64,000 bases of DNA from Planctomycetaceae bacterium (GCA_027487775.1 JAIYCY010000017.1:62001-126000); one strand, 5' to 3'. Numbered from the stretch's first letter, positions 19,634 through 28,543 are shown. Numbers and translations: made by a program. Notes: generated by a model from the sequence alone, not told the origin.

Positions 19634-21124
19634 TCATTCCATGTCAGAAAGCTCCTTCGCGATCGAGCCGACGACGGCTTTGGCATCGCCGAAAAGCATC
19701 AGGGTTTGATCGAGCGTATAGAGTTCATTGTCGATCCCCGCAAAGCCAGGGTTCATCGAACGCTTGATCGCAAAGACCGCACGGGCCTGATCCGCATTGA
19801 GAATCGGCATCCCGTGGATCGGGCTCGAAGGGTCGTGACGGGCAGCGGGGTTCACCACGTCGTTCGCGCCGATCACCAACGCAACATCCGCCTGCGCAAA
19901 ATCGCCGTTGATCTCATCCATCTCCGCGAGCTTGTCGTACGGAATCTCCGCCTCGGCGAGCAGCACGTTCATGTGCCCCGGCATTCGGCCTGCAACCGGG
20001 TGAATCGCAAATCGCACGTCCACGCCACGCTTCGTCAAATGATCGTACAACTCACGCACCTTGTGCTGCGCCTGCGCGACCGCCATCCCGTAACCCGGCA
20101 CAATGATCACACGCGACGCAATCCCCAAAATCTGCGCCGCCTCCTCCGCAGTCGTGCTCTTGACCGGCTTCTTGTCACCCTGCTGCTGCGACGCCTGAAC
20201 CTGACCGAATGCACCAAACAAAACGTTCGTGAACGAACGGTTCATCGACTTGCACATGATGATGCTCAAAATCAATCCGCTCGCGCCGTCCAACGCACCC
20301 GCCACGATCAGAAGCTTGTTGTCCAGCACAAATCCCATCAGCGACGCGCTGAGACCGGCATAACTGTTCAGAAGCGCGATCACCGTCGGCATGTCGCCTC
20401 CCCCGATCGGAAGAATAAGCATCACGCCAAACCCAAGACTCAAGACGATCAGAATCGGCAAGATCCACGTCTGGTCCGGCCAGATCGCAAGAGCAACGCC
20501 ACACAACACCGCTCCACTCAACACACCGATATTCACCAGATTCTGCCCGCGATACGTCATCGGCCTTGTAGGCAGAATCTCCTGCAGCTTTCCGAAGGCC
20601 ATCAGCGAACCGGTAAACGTCAGCGCGCCCAGCAAAATCTCGGCGCACAGAATCGCCATCACATAAGGCGGTGTGCCCTCCTTGCCAAAATCCATGTAAA
20701 AGTGCGCGACACCCACCAGTGCCGCCGCCAGTGCGCCGAATGCGTGCGAGAGCGCGGTCCGTTGCGGCACGTGCGTCATCGGCATGAGCAGCGCCATCGG
20801 AATGCCAGCCGCCGCGCCGATCACCATCCCCACGATGATCCAGTCGTAATGAACCACCTCCGAACTCACCAACGCGCCCACGATCGCCGCCAACATCCCC
20901 AGCGCCCCGATGTGATTGCCCTTACGCGCTGTCGTCGGCGCGCTGAGCCACTTCAACGACAACACAAAACACGCACACGCAAACAAAAAACAGCACAGCG
21001 TGAACGCATTCTGCACCGCATCACCATGCCCACCATGCGTCGCAGATCGAATCACCCCCGCCTCCGCACGCGCGAGCATCGCACCGTATCCGCCCGTCAA
21101 AATGTCATGCAAAAGCGTGCTCAC
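19634..21124 (-). CDS. pntB: NAD(P) transhydrogenase subunit beta
   Basis: PntB carries the second half of the membrane proton channel (domain II) and the NADP(H)-binding domain III. With PntA it couples hydride transfer from NADH to NADP+ to proton influx. The protein has 496 residues. It shows eight to nine hydrophobic helices through about residue 270. Domain III follows, with I-I-V-P-G-Y-G-M-A-V (NADP loop), H-P-V-A-G-R-M-P-G-H, G-A-N-D-V-V-N-P-A-A and a K-R-S-M-N-P-G-F-A-G segment, all diagnostic. It overlaps pntAB by 4 nt and ends the operon. Confidence 0.97.
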   Translation of the reverse strand: MSTLLHDILTGGYGAMLARAEAGVIRSATHGGHGDAVQNAFTLCCFLFACACFVLSLKWLSAPTTARKGNHIGALGMLAAIVGALVSSEVVHYDWIIVGMVIGAAAGIPMALLMPMTHVPQRTALSHAFGALAAALVGVAHFYMDFGKEGTPPYVMAILCAEILLGALTFTGSLMAFGKLQEILPTRPMTYRGQNLVNIGVLSGAVLCGVALAIWPDQTWILPILIVLSLGFGVMLILPIGGGDMPTVIALLNSYAGLSASLMGFVLDNKLLIVAGALDGASGLILSIIMCKSMNRSFTNVLFGAFGQVQASQQQGDKKPVKSTTAEEAAQILGIASRVIIVPGYGMAVAQAQHKVRELYDHLTKRGVDVRFAIHPVAGRMPGHMNVLLAEAEIPYDKLAEMDEINGDFAQADVALVIGANDVVNPAARHDPSSPIHGMPILNADQARAVFAIKRSMNPGFAGIDNELYTLDQTLMLFGDAKAVVGSIAKELSDME

Positions 21125-21414
21125 GGCTTCACCTCACGCTTCTTAAACATCCTGAGCATCCGCTCTGTGATCAAAAATCCGCCCACAATGTTCGTCATCG
21201 CACACGCGACCGCGATCGTCCCCAACACCATCCCGAGGCGACTATGACCCTGACCCGCGAGCTGAATCGCTACCACCACGCTGATCGCGCTGATCGCGTT
21301 CGTCAACGACATCAACGGCGTGTGCAGCATGTGACTCACACGCTTGATCACCTCCAAACCAAGAAAGGCCGCCAACAAGAAAACAAACAGATGCGAGAAA
21401 AGGTCACTGGTCAT
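21121..21414 (-). CDS. pntAB: NAD(P) transhydrogenase subunit alpha part 2
   Basis: This 97-residue membrane protein supplies the N-terminal part of domain II. Its presence as a separate gene shows the three-subunit enzyme type, as in Rhodospirillum rubrum, not the fused PntA of E. coli. Three to four helices are visible, with H-T-P-L-M-S-L-T-N-A-I-S between the first and second. ATG 21414 is preceded by GGAGG at 21420-21424. The stop overlaps the pntB start (ATGA). The region just upstream contains the repetitive mini-ORF. Confidence 0.95.
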   Translation of the reverse strand: MTSDLFSHLFVFLLAAFLGLEVIKRVSHMLHTPLMSLTNAISAISVVVAIQLAGQGHSRLGMVLGTIAVACAMTNIVGGFLITERMLRMFKKREVKP

Positions 21415-21430
21415 CGATGCCTCCGTTGCT

Positions 21431-21517
21431 CTATGCACTGCTCAACGCAGTGCCCAAGGCTGTACTCAATTCTGTGGTCAATGCTGTGCTCAAAGCACTG
21501 CTCTCTGGCTTGCTCAT
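21431..21517 (-). CDS. repetitive 28-residue mini-ORF between pntAA and pntAB
   Basis: An ATG 8 nt after the pntAA stop opens a 28-codon frame that ends 16 nt before pntAB. Residues 8-27 are five tetrapeptides of the form [AE]-L-[STG]-[TS]. They are encoded by a 12-bp degenerate DNA repeat (21437-21496 in plus coordinates). Because the repeat unit is a multiple of three, the frame survives copy changes. There is no clear Shine-Dalgarno, so translation would depend on coupling to pntAA. It may equally be untranslated repeat DNA that happens to stay open. Confidence 0.35.
   Translation of the reverse strand: MSKPESSALSTALTTELSTALGTALSSA
21437..21496. repeat. 12-bp degenerate tandem repeat in the pnt operon
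   Basis: Five 12-bp units start at 21437, 21449, 21461, 21473 and 21485, with consensus [AT]GTGCTCAANGC. They lie inside the pntAA-pntAB gap. Confidence 0.75.
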
Positions 21518-21525
21518 GGACTGAC

Positions 21526-22662
21526 TCACGACAGCCCCAGGATCGATTTGAGATTCGCATGCACCACCACGCCATCACGCGTCAGTGTCATTGCGCTTGT
21601 GATCTCGTCGGCGGGATCGAGTTTCCACGCGCCGGACTTGTCGGTGATGGCTTCCAGCAGCTTCTGCAGATTGGCGGCGTACACCTGCGACGCGTGCGTC
21701 GGCACGCCCGCAGCGAGGTTCCGCGCGCCGATGATCGTCACGCCCTCACGCACGACCGTCTCTCCGGGCACGGTGAGCTCGCAGTTTCCCCCACGCTCGG
21801 CGGCCAGGTCGACGATCACACTCCCGCGCGCCATCCGCTTCACCGCTTCCGTCGGAATCAATTTCGGTGCCGGCTTTCCCGGAATCAACGCAGTCGTGAT
21901 CACCACATCGCTCTCCGAAATCACCCGCGCCATCAACTGACGCTGCTTCTCCTGCTGCTCGGCAGACTGCTCTCTCGCATAACCACCCGCGTCCTGCGCA
22001 CCGCTCGTGTCCATCGGAAGCTCAATGAACTTCGCGCCCACCGACTGCACCTGCTCCTTCACCGCAGGGCGAACGTCGTACGCACTCACCACCGCACCCA
22101 AACGCCGGGCCGTCGCAATCGCCTGCAAACCCGCCACCCCCGCCCCGATCACAAACACACGCGCCGGCTGCAACGTACCCGCCGCTGTCATCATCATCGG
22201 GAAAACCCGCTCCAACTTCTCCGCCGCCAAAATCACCGCCAAATAGCCCGCCAAATTCGCCTGACTCGACAACGCATCCATCGACTGCGCTCGCGTGATC
22301 CGCGGAACCAGCTCCATCGCCATCGCTGTCACACCCGTCGATGCGAGCTCACGCACAAACTCCGGATGATCCAGAGGCCTCAGCATCCCGATCAGCACCG
22401 AACCCGCACGCATCGTCCGCACCCGCTCGATCGACGGCACGCCGATCGTCATCACAACATCCGCTCCGCCCCAACCCGAAACGACCTCCACAAGCTCCGC
22501 CCCCGCAGACTGATAGCCCGCGTCGTCAAACATCGCAGACAAACCTGCCCCACGCTCAACCTCCACCGCATGCCCGGCAGCTACCCACTTCTTCACCACC
22601 GCCGGCACCACCGCCACGCGAAGCTCCTCCCCCATCACCTCATTCGGCACGCGAATCCTCAT
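21526..22662 (-). CDS. pntAA: NAD(P) transhydrogenase subunit alpha part 1
   Basis: This 378-residue soluble subunit is domain I, which binds NAD(H). It has the alanine dehydrogenase/PNT N-terminal domain with the early E-x-R-V-A-V-V-P pattern, and the nucleotide loop V-F-V-I-G-A-G-V-A-G-L-Q-A-I. The A-Y-D-V-R-P segment, the long mobile-loop region around 225-250 and D-L-A-A-E-R-G-G-N-C also fit. ATG 22662 has AAGGAGG immediately upstream (22666-22672). It is the first gene of the leftward pnt operon. Confidence 0.97.
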   Translation of the reverse strand: MRIRVPNEVMGEELRVAVVPAVVKKWVAAGHAVEVERGAGLSAMFDDAGYQSAGAELVEVVSGWGGADVVMTIGVPSIERVRTMRAGSVLIGMLRPLDHPEFVRELASTGVTAMAMELVPRITRAQSMDALSSQANLAGYLAVILAAEKLERVFPMMMTAAGTLQPARVFVIGAGVAGLQAIATARRLGAVVSAYDVRPAVKEQVQSVGAKFIELPMDTSGAQDAGGYAREQSAEQQEKQRQLMARVISESDVVITTALIPGKPAPKLIPTEAVKRMARGSVIVDLAAERGGNCELTVPGETVVREGVTIIGARNLAAGVPTHASQVYAANLQKLLEAITDKSGAWKLDPADEITSAMTLTRDGVVVHANLKSILGLS

Positions 22663-22793
22663 GCGCCTCCTTCGTTCAAATCACGCATCCACATCATCGG
22701 ACTATTCAGTCCTTTTTCAAGAACGATCTCCCCTTTGCGACAATCTGACCTACTCAAACAACGCTTGATCCGCCGAAGCGTCCTCGTAACAGA

Positions 22794-23558
22794 TCACACC
22801 GCAACGTCATTCCAGGTGATGAGCTGGTGTTCAACGGAGGACCGCAGCGCTGCGCCAAGCTCCAGCGCGGCTTCGGTTTGTGATCGCTGCCACTCGTGTT
22901 GGATGCCGGGGTGAACCCCCACCTCGAGCGTCGGGCCCTTGCATCGACTCAGCATCGCAGCAATCCAGTCATTCCCGTCGCGACCGTCGGGCATCGCGAG
23001 GTGAGCGGTTGTGGCAAAAGCCTTCCGAATCCGCCGTCGCCACAGCGGTCCGACCCAATAAGTCGGCGATCGCCACGCCGGACGAAGGTAGATGTCCTGG
23101 CTGGTCCGCACGCGTCGAATCCCAAACTCCGGAAGGACGATGCGGAGTGCTCGCATAAATGGAGCGAACTTGTGGATGTGTCCGTGAGAATCAACATGGC
23201 TGATCATGATGCCCGCATCACGCACACGCTTGATCTGCGCGCGGGCCTCGTCGGCGATCTGCTGCACCGAAAGTCGGCCGGCGAGTGCGCGTTTTCGAAC
23301 CACCTGCGAATGCAGAAACTCACCCCGATCATCCAAAAGGCCCGTGGGATGGGTCAGGGGCACACCCTCGCACCAGTTCAGATGAACGCCAAAGCTAAAG
23401 CGCGCGTTCTTGAGCGCGTAATCGATAGCGGTATCGAAGGCGGGCATGTTCGCCATGATGGTCGCGCTGGAGAGTCCACCCGACTCGAAACACTCGATGG
23501 TCGATTGGACGCTCGTCGCGTCGTATCCGAAGTCGTCGGCGTTGACTATCAATTTCAC
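22794..23558 (-). CDS. ChbG/HpnK-type carbohydrate deacetylase
   Basis: This encodes 254 residues of the YdjC family. N-A-D-D-F-G at residues 6-11 and H-V-D-S-H-G-H in the middle supply the metal ligands, and G-V-H-L-N-W is the family's third motif. Family members remove N-acetyl groups from sugars such as diacetylchitobiose or hopanoid-linked N-acetylglucosamine. It is the last gene of a five-gene operon with an ACP, SDR, AMP ligase and acyltransferase. That context suggests it frees a sugar amine that is then acylated. This is inferred, not shown. Confidence 0.88.
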   Translation of the reverse strand: MKLIVNADDFGYDATSVQSTIECFESGGLSSATIMANMPAFDTAIDYALKNARFSFGVHLNWCEGVPLTHPTGLLDDRGEFLHSQVVRKRALAGRLSVQQIADEARAQIKRVRDAGIMISHVDSHGHIHKFAPFMRALRIVLPEFGIRRVRTSQDIYLRPAWRSPTYWVGPLWRRRIRKAFATTAHLAMPDGRDGNDWIAAMLSRCKGPTLEVGVHPGIQHEWQRSQTEAALELGAALRSSVEHQLITWNDVAV

Positions 23559-23567
23559 GGGGCGTCC

Positions 23568-24773
23568 TCAGCTGAAGAAGTTGTCACCGTCAGCAGGCCT
23601 CAATCGCCATGCAGACGCCTTTTTGAACTCCGCCTTGAATACCGGACTCTTCGCGTTGGCCTTGTACAGAAAATCCAATTCGCCTATCCCGATGAATCCG
23701 TATCGCTTCAAACGCGCTGCGGTCTCTGGATCAGGCACGCAAATCTCGATCGCATCCGGCCCGGCGGATCCGAGCTGATCAGCGGCGATCAGGCAAAGGT
23801 CGGCTTCATCGATCGCAGCGGGTTCATAGATGATCCAATCCTGCAACGACGCAAGGACAACATTCTTAAGTTGTCGCTGCGTGACGGTTTCGAATCGCCG
23901 TGCCTTGGTCATAAAAACTGCCACGACCGCGCCCGAACTGTCACGAATCGAATACAAACCGCTTCGCCTACTCGGCTCGTCTGAGAACTGCTGCCCAAGC
24001 TCCCACAGATACCAGTCGATCGATCGATCTGGACAAACCCGTGCAGTCGATGGCACCGTTCGCAGAACCCCGGCCGCAGATGCAGCCGACTCCGCGACGA
24101 CTTCAAGCCGAGCACCCTTCGATGAAAACAAACGCACAACACCGCGGTGTGCGGTCAACGCCAAATCCACCGGCCAACCCGCAACCCGAGCCGCGGGATA
24201 AGACTTCAGAATCGCCTGCACGAACGCACGACTCCGGCGAATCTGCACCATCCTCCGCATCGGAAAATGTGTCCAGCCGAGCTTCTGGTAGATCGGCTTG
24301 ATCATCTGCGAAATACCACAGACCGCCACCGTCGGATTCAACGCCTGAAATCGCAACAGGATCATCAAACCAGTCCCCGATTCACGCGCCTCCTCAGTCA
24401 CAAAAAGCGAAGACCCATAGATCACACGATGCTGGACGCCATCGACATGCAAAACAGACGGAAACGCGTCCATCCGACCCACCGGAAGTCCGTTGACCAG
24501 GCCGATGATGCTGCCGACATCCTCGTCGCGCGCGAACGGATTCGCAGCCAACGCACGCTGCTTGGCGGGATGCATCATCGCGATCGCGTCGTGTGGCGGG
24601 CCAAACTTCGGCAATTGACCGCTGCGAAGCTGACCCACGGTTATGATCTCAAGCCCTGTGGAGGATTCGGCCATGGTCGATGCGTCCTGGTGAGCGATTC
24701 GCAATACATCCGTTGGATCCGAAATCGCCGATCGAAATTTCGTCAGAAGGTTCAAGTTCGGATCCATCGACAT
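23568..24773 (-). CDS. GNAT-like acyltransferase, two-domain
   Basis: This encodes 401 residues. Residues about 40-190 resemble a GNAT domain of the type in surface-polysaccharide loci (I-I-G-L-V-N-G-L-P-V-G strand, Y-G-S-S-L-F-V strand, Q-K-L-G-W-T-H-F near its end). A second similar half follows (S-G-A-V-V-A-V-F-M strand, L-K-R-Y-G-F-I-G-I-G-E-L-D-F-L-Y near the C-terminus). It may transfer an acyl group from ACP or CoA to an amino sugar. The ATG at 24773 lies 12 nt after the ligase stop. The call rests on pattern, not on a strong motif. Confidence 0.55.
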   Translation of the reverse strand: MSMDPNLNLLTKFRSAISDPTDVLRIAHQDASTMAESSTGLEIITVGQLRSGQLPKFGPPHDAIAMMHPAKQRALAANPFARDEDVGSIIGLVNGLPVGRMDAFPSVLHVDGVQHRVIYGSSLFVTEEARESGTGLMILLRFQALNPTVAVCGISQMIKPIYQKLGWTHFPMRRMVQIRRSRAFVQAILKSYPAARVAGWPVDLALTAHRGVVRLFSSKGARLEVVAESAASAAGVLRTVPSTARVCPDRSIDWYLWELGQQFSDEPSRRSGLYSIRDSSGAVVAVFMTKARRFETVTQRQLKNVVLASLQDWIIYEPAAIDEADLCLIAADQLGSAGPDAIEICVPDPETAARLKRYGFIGIGELDFLYKANAKSPVFKAEFKKASAWRLRPADGDNFFS

Positions 24774-24785
24774 CCGACCGGCCCG

Positions 24786-26138
24786 TCAACGCGTGTCGTC
24801 GGTGCGAACACGCTTGAAACGGCTGTTGATCTGATTGTCAGAGGTGATTTCGATTTGCGAGGGCACTTTGTATCCATCGAGCCTCGCTGTCAAAAATGTG
24901 CGGAGCCGGGGCCTGAACACCGCCGGTGGCTCCGGCGAAATCAATGTCACGCGCGCCGCCACGATGTTGCCAATCAACGGATTGGACTTCCCAAACACCA
25001 CAACGTCTGCGACGTTGTCCAACTTGCGGATCTCCTCTTCAACCTCGATGGGATAGACCTTCAGGCCGCCCACGTTGATGATGTCCGACTTCCGACCCAG
25101 AATGCGAATGTACTCGCCGTCAACTTCCACCATGTCGCCGGTGATGAACCAACCGTCCTCCGTAAACGGGCTCGGGGCGTTCAGATAACCGATCATCGCA
25201 GATTTGGCCTTGATCTGCAGAATGCCATCCACCACTCGCCACGCGTAACCTTCCCCGCCGATCTTCATCCAGAGCGAATCGTTCGACTTCGAACTGCTAT
25301 GCATCGTGCCGAACTCGGACGCCCCATACTTCTGCAGCAAAACCGCATTCGGAAAGGCTTCGCGAGAGCGGTTGAGCGTCGCTTGTGGCATCACTTCCGC
25401 GCCATAGGTAATGAACTTCAGACTCGAAAGATCATATTTCTGATCCGCTCCGGATAGAAACAGAAGATTCAAAAAAGTCGGTGCCGTCGGGAGAACCTCG
25501 ACTTTGAACTCTTCAATCGCACGGCAAACCTCCTCCGGCGTTCGTTCGCCCACGACGACGAGCGTGCTGGCATTCGACAAACAATAAAAAAGCGTGTCGA
25601 GCCCGCCGATGTGATCAAAGAGCAAAAACGCAAGCGTTCGCAGATCATGTTTCGGCTTGCGAAACTTCTGCAGCAAAGCCGACAGATCATGCACCACGCC
25701 TTTGCTCTTGCCTGTCGACCCAGAGGAGAAAAGCACGAGACCAGGAGAATCCAAGGTGCGCAGCTGCTGATACTCCGCGTGCCCGGCAACGACCGGCCGC
25801 TTATCGACTTGCACAGACTCGTCGGGGGCAATGGTGACGATCCATTCAACCTCACCAATGTTCAGCACGTCATCGATCAGAACAGGCGAAGCACCGGTGT
25901 ACGGCACACAAATGCATCCGTGCCGGATCAAGGCCAGCAACATGGTCACACCAGCAGGCGAAAAATCGCCTCGAAGCAAAACCACGGAACCACGTTGAAC
26001 GCCCGCGTGCCTGAGCGATTGAGTCGATTCCTCAACGGCCTCGAGCAGTTCGCCGTAGGTTGCGGTCCTGGTCCGTCCGGTGATCGCAACTTTCTCAGGC
26101 GACCTCCCCAGAAGGTCGAAGAAGAATCCGACGCTCAT
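24786..26138 (-). CDS. AMP-dependent acyl ligase (ANL superfamily)
   Basis: ANL enzymes activate a carboxylate with ATP and load it on CoA or an ACP. The 450 residues are slightly short for the family. Key motifs are present: L-F-S-S-G-S-T-G-K-S-K-G (ATP loop), Y-G-A-S-E-F-G (A5), T-G-D-M-V (A7), I-L-G-R-K-S-D hinge (A8), and a late N-S-R-F-K-R segment that supplies the catalytic lysine position. It overlaps the SDR gene by 4 nt. An ACP gene in the same operon suggests acyl-ACP formation. Confidence 0.85.
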   Translation of the reverse strand: MSVGFFFDLLGRSPEKVAITGRTRTATYGELLEAVEESTQSLRHAGVQRGSVVLLRGDFSPAGVTMLLALIRHGCICVPYTGASPVLIDDVLNIGEVEWIVTIAPDESVQVDKRPVVAGHAEYQQLRTLDSPGLVLFSSGSTGKSKGVVHDLSALLQKFRKPKHDLRTLAFLLFDHIGGLDTLFYCLSNASTLVVVGERTPEEVCRAIEEFKVEVLPTAPTFLNLLFLSGADQKYDLSSLKFITYGAEVMPQATLNRSREAFPNAVLLQKYGASEFGTMHSSSKSNDSLWMKIGGEGYAWRVVDGILQIKAKSAMIGYLNAPSPFTEDGWFITGDMVEVDGEYIRILGRKSDIINVGGLKVYPIEVEEEIRKLDNVADVVVFGKSNPLIGNIVAARVTLISPEPPAVFRPRLRTFLTARLDGYKVPSQIEITSDNQINSRFKRVRTDDTR

Positions 26139-26842
26139 CCCACACCCCCGAGATACATCACCTGCCCGGTGATGAAGTCGCTATCGGGGTGGAGGAAAAA
26201 ATCGCAGACGTTGGAGACGTCCCTCATCTCGCCGAACCGACGAATCGCCTGCCGGGCCAGAAGTGCGTCCATCTTCTCTTTCGGCACCGATCGAATCAGA
26301 TCGGTCTTGACTGGCGTTGGACCCACTGCATTGACCAGAATGTTCAATTCTGCCAGTTCCCGTGCCATCACCTGAGTCAACGATTCGATCGCCGCCTTGC
26401 TGGCCGCGTAAATCGCCTCGCCTTCCAGCCGCAGCGGTGTGGCGACGGTGGCAAAATTGACGATCCGACCGCCACCCGCTCTCTGCATGAGCTTGGCGAA
26501 CTCGCGACAAAACAAAAAAGTCCCGAAAACGTTGGTCTCGAAAACCCGACGCGTCGTCTTCATCGGCGTGAGCAGGATGTGATTCATGCTCGCAATCCCC
26601 GCGTTGTTCAGCAACGCCTGAACACCGCCGAACCTTCGACCAATGTCGAAAGCCATCTTGCGCACCCCTGCCTCATCGGCGACGTCAACACAATAATGAT
26701 GGTACGCAGGATGGCTCAGATCGCTCGCCTCTCGACTGCAACCCGCCACCGTCCAACCACGCTCAAGGTAGTATTCCGAGAGATATCGGCCGATGCCCTT
26801 ACGGGTCCCGGTCACCACCATTACCTTCGTTTTTTCACTCAT
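26135..26842 (-). CDS. short-chain dehydrogenase/reductase
   Basis: This 235-residue SDR has T-G-T-R-K-G-I-G (cofactor loop, about 11-18), N-N-A-G and Y-A-A-S-K (catalytic Tyr and Lys). The catalytic serine position, 13 residues before the Tyr, is threonine. The similarity to FabG-type enzymes and the neighbouring ACP gene suggest it may reduce a ketone on an acyl-ACP intermediate. It follows the ACP gene by 7 nt and overlaps the ligase gene by 4 nt. Confidence 0.87.
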   Translation of the reverse strand: MSEKTKVMVVTGTRKGIGRYLSEYYLERGWTVAGCSREASDLSHPAYHHYCVDVADEAGVRKMAFDIGRRFGGVQALLNNAGIASMNHILLTPMKTTRRVFETNVFGTFLFCREFAKLMQRAGGGRIVNFATVATPLRLEGEAIYAASKAAIESLTQVMARELAELNILVNAVGPTPVKTDLIRSVPKEKMDALLARQAIRRFGEMRDVSNVCDFFLHPDSDFITGQVMYLGGVG

Positions 26843-26849
26843 GGCTTGC

Positions 26850-27155
26850 TCACTCGGCTTCGTTTACCAACTGATGAACGTACGCGCCGAGGGTGCCCAC
26901 CGAACGAAACGGTGAGTTTCGCAGCGACATCGCCTTCTCGTCCGCTAGCGTGATCGCAACACCAAAACGCTCGCCGACCGCACTTTCAATGCTCACGATC
27001 AAATTAACCAACCCCAAAGAATCCATGACGCTGCCCGCGCCATAAAGCACCGTCTCATCCGACTTGCCGATCTGACGATCCGCGGGCCGTGACTGGTTCA
27101 ACTCGTCAATCGCCGACGCGACCGCCGATTGAACTTCTGCAAGAGAAAACTTCAT
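26850..27155 (-). CDS. acyl carrier protein
   Basis: This 101-residue acidic protein has the ACP signature around V-M-D-S-L-G-L-V-N-L, in which the serine would carry 4'-phosphopantetheine. It is longer than FabF-pathway AcpP (about 78 residues) and lies in a biosynthetic operon, so it is likely a dedicated carrier. ATG 27155 is chosen; the longer frame to 27203 adds residues with no ACP similarity. It is the first gene of the leftward operon, and I see no strong Shine-Dalgarno. Confidence 0.82.
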   Translation of the reverse strand: MKFSLAEVQSAVASAIDELNQSRPADRQIGKSDETVLYGAGSVMDSLGLVNLIVSIESAVGERFGVAITLADEKAMSLRNSPFRSVGTLGAYVHQLVNEAE

Positions 27156-27375
27156 GGGTGACTCGGCCTTTCGTAAATGCTCGGGGAAATCCTCAGAAAT
27201 CAACGGAATTCCCGCATGTCAAACCAGCAGCCTAACCCATCGAGAACGGGTAAGTCAATCGCCAAAGCCAAGTGCAAATCAAACCCAACAACCGCGCTTA
27301 ACCGCCCGATCAACACCCCAACCGCTCGGATCGGACGCCCATCGATCGACTCTCTCGTTTTCACGCAGTTTCTGG

Positions 27376-27381
27376 TCTAAT
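27376..27381 (+). promoter_or_regulatory. -10-like TCTAAT, 7 nt before lactonase start
   Basis: TCTAAT ends 7 nt before the ATG at 27389, with no Shine-Dalgarno between. Leaderless start suspected. Confidence 0.35.
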
Positions 27382-27388
27382 CCTCTAC

Positions 27389-28516
27389 ATGCGACGGATC
27401 TTCCAATTCGGGCTTGGCTTTATTGTGGCTGCGTTGTTCACACACTCGACCCCTGCACAAACTATGGACATCTACATCGGCACCTACACCGGCGAGCCCA
27501 AGGGCGCGACGGTCTCGCGCAGCGAAGGCATTTATCGCGCGACCTTTGATCCGAGGGACGCTTCGATCTCAAACCTCCGACTCGTTGCCCCCATGGATAG
27601 CCCGTCGTTCCTTGCCATCGACGGCGAACGACTGGCCGCCGTCGGAGAGACCGGCTGGGGCCGCGGACAGGCGGGCGATGTCGCGCTCTTTCGCATCCAA
27701 GCCGACGGCGCACTCGTCGCCTCCGGCAAACAATCGAGCCAAGGCTCCGGACCCGCCCACGTCAGCATCAACGGCGAACACGTTTGGATCGCCAACTATG
27801 GAGGAGGATCGGTCGTGAGGCTTCCAATCCTCGCCGGTCAGCTTCAGAAGGCCGACTACATTGATCAGCACCACGGCAGCGGTCCTCACAATCGCCGGCA
27901 GCAGTCCGCCCATGCCCACTGCGTCGTCCCCCACCCCTCCCGACGATTCGTATACTCCGCCGACCTCGGCACCGACACGATTCACGTCAGCCGTGCCGAC
28001 TCCGGAAAGTCCATCGAAATGCACAAGACCGCGCCCGGCGCAGGCCCGCGCATGATCGACTTCACCCCCGACGGTTCCCGGCTGCTCGTCATCTACGAAC
28101 TCACCGGCGAAATCGCCCTCTTCGATGTCGACCCGGAATCCGGAAAGCTCACGCATCGGCAAACCACTACGCTCCTGCCCGACGGATTCTCCGGCTCACC
28201 GAGCGGCGCTCATGTCGAGGTCTCATCCGACGGCACACGCGTCTACGCCAGCGAACGTGGCTCGGACACCGTCTCCACCTTCTCGCTCAACGCCGAATCG
28301 GGCCTGACGCGATTGGCGGTCACTCCCACGGGCGGAAACACCCCGCGCCATTTCACGCTCACGCCCGACGGCAAGCACTTCATCGTCGCCCTGCAGGACA
28401 CCCATCAACTCACCGTCTTCGCACTCGACGACAACGGCATCCCGTCGCCCGTGCCCAACGCCCGCCCACTGCCCATCGCCTCACCGAGCTGCGTCGTCTT
28501 TGCACCAACACGCTAA
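27389..28516 (+). CDS. exported lactonase-family beta-propeller protein
   Basis: This encodes 375 residues with a signal peptide (1-23, ending T-P-A-Q). The mature protein has the 6-phosphogluconolactonase (YbhE-type) seven-bladed propeller pattern: I-G-T-Y-T near the start, G-P-A-H-V-S, H-C-V-V-P-H-P, G-A-G-P-R-M-I-D-F-T-P-D-G and T-P-R-H-F-T-L-T-P-D-G. Cytoplasmic relatives hydrolyse 6-phosphogluconolactone, whereas exported planctomycete members probably act on other sugar lactones. It ends in a hairpin terminator that includes its stop codon. Confidence 0.88.
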   Translation: MRRIFQFGLGFIVAALFTHSTPAQTMDIYIGTYTGEPKGATVSRSEGIYRATFDPRDASISNLRLVAPMDSPSFLAIDGERLAAVGETGWGRGQAGDVALFRIQADGALVASGKQSSQGSGPAHVSINGEHVWIANYGGGSVVRLPILAGQLQKADYIDQHHGSGPHNRRQQSAHAHCVVPHPSRRFVYSADLGTDTIHVSRADSGKSIEMHKTAPGAGPRMIDFTPDGSRLLVIYELTGEIALFDVDPESGKLTHRQTTTLLPDGFSGSPSGAHVEVSSDGTRVYASERGSDTVSTFSLNAESGLTRLAVTPTGGNTPRHFTLTPDGKHFIVALQDTHQLTVFALDDNGIPSPVPNARPLPIASPSCVVFAPTR

Positions 28517-28543
28517 TCGCCTCGCCACGGCGATTAAGTGTTT
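28514..28543 (+). terminator. intrinsic terminator after lactonase gene
   Basis: TAATCGCC (28514-28521) pairs with GGCGATTA (28529-28536) around a 7-nt loop, followed by AGTG and a T4 run (28540-28543). The 5' arm contains the TAA stop codon. Confidence 0.65.

Noticed and set aside
19304-22914. Long rightward open frames (up to 647 and 556 codons) opposite the pnt genes
   Set aside because: They are Arg/His-rich translations of the complement of strong pnt coding sequences, and show no motifs. They arise because GC-rich codons leave few stops on the opposite strand.
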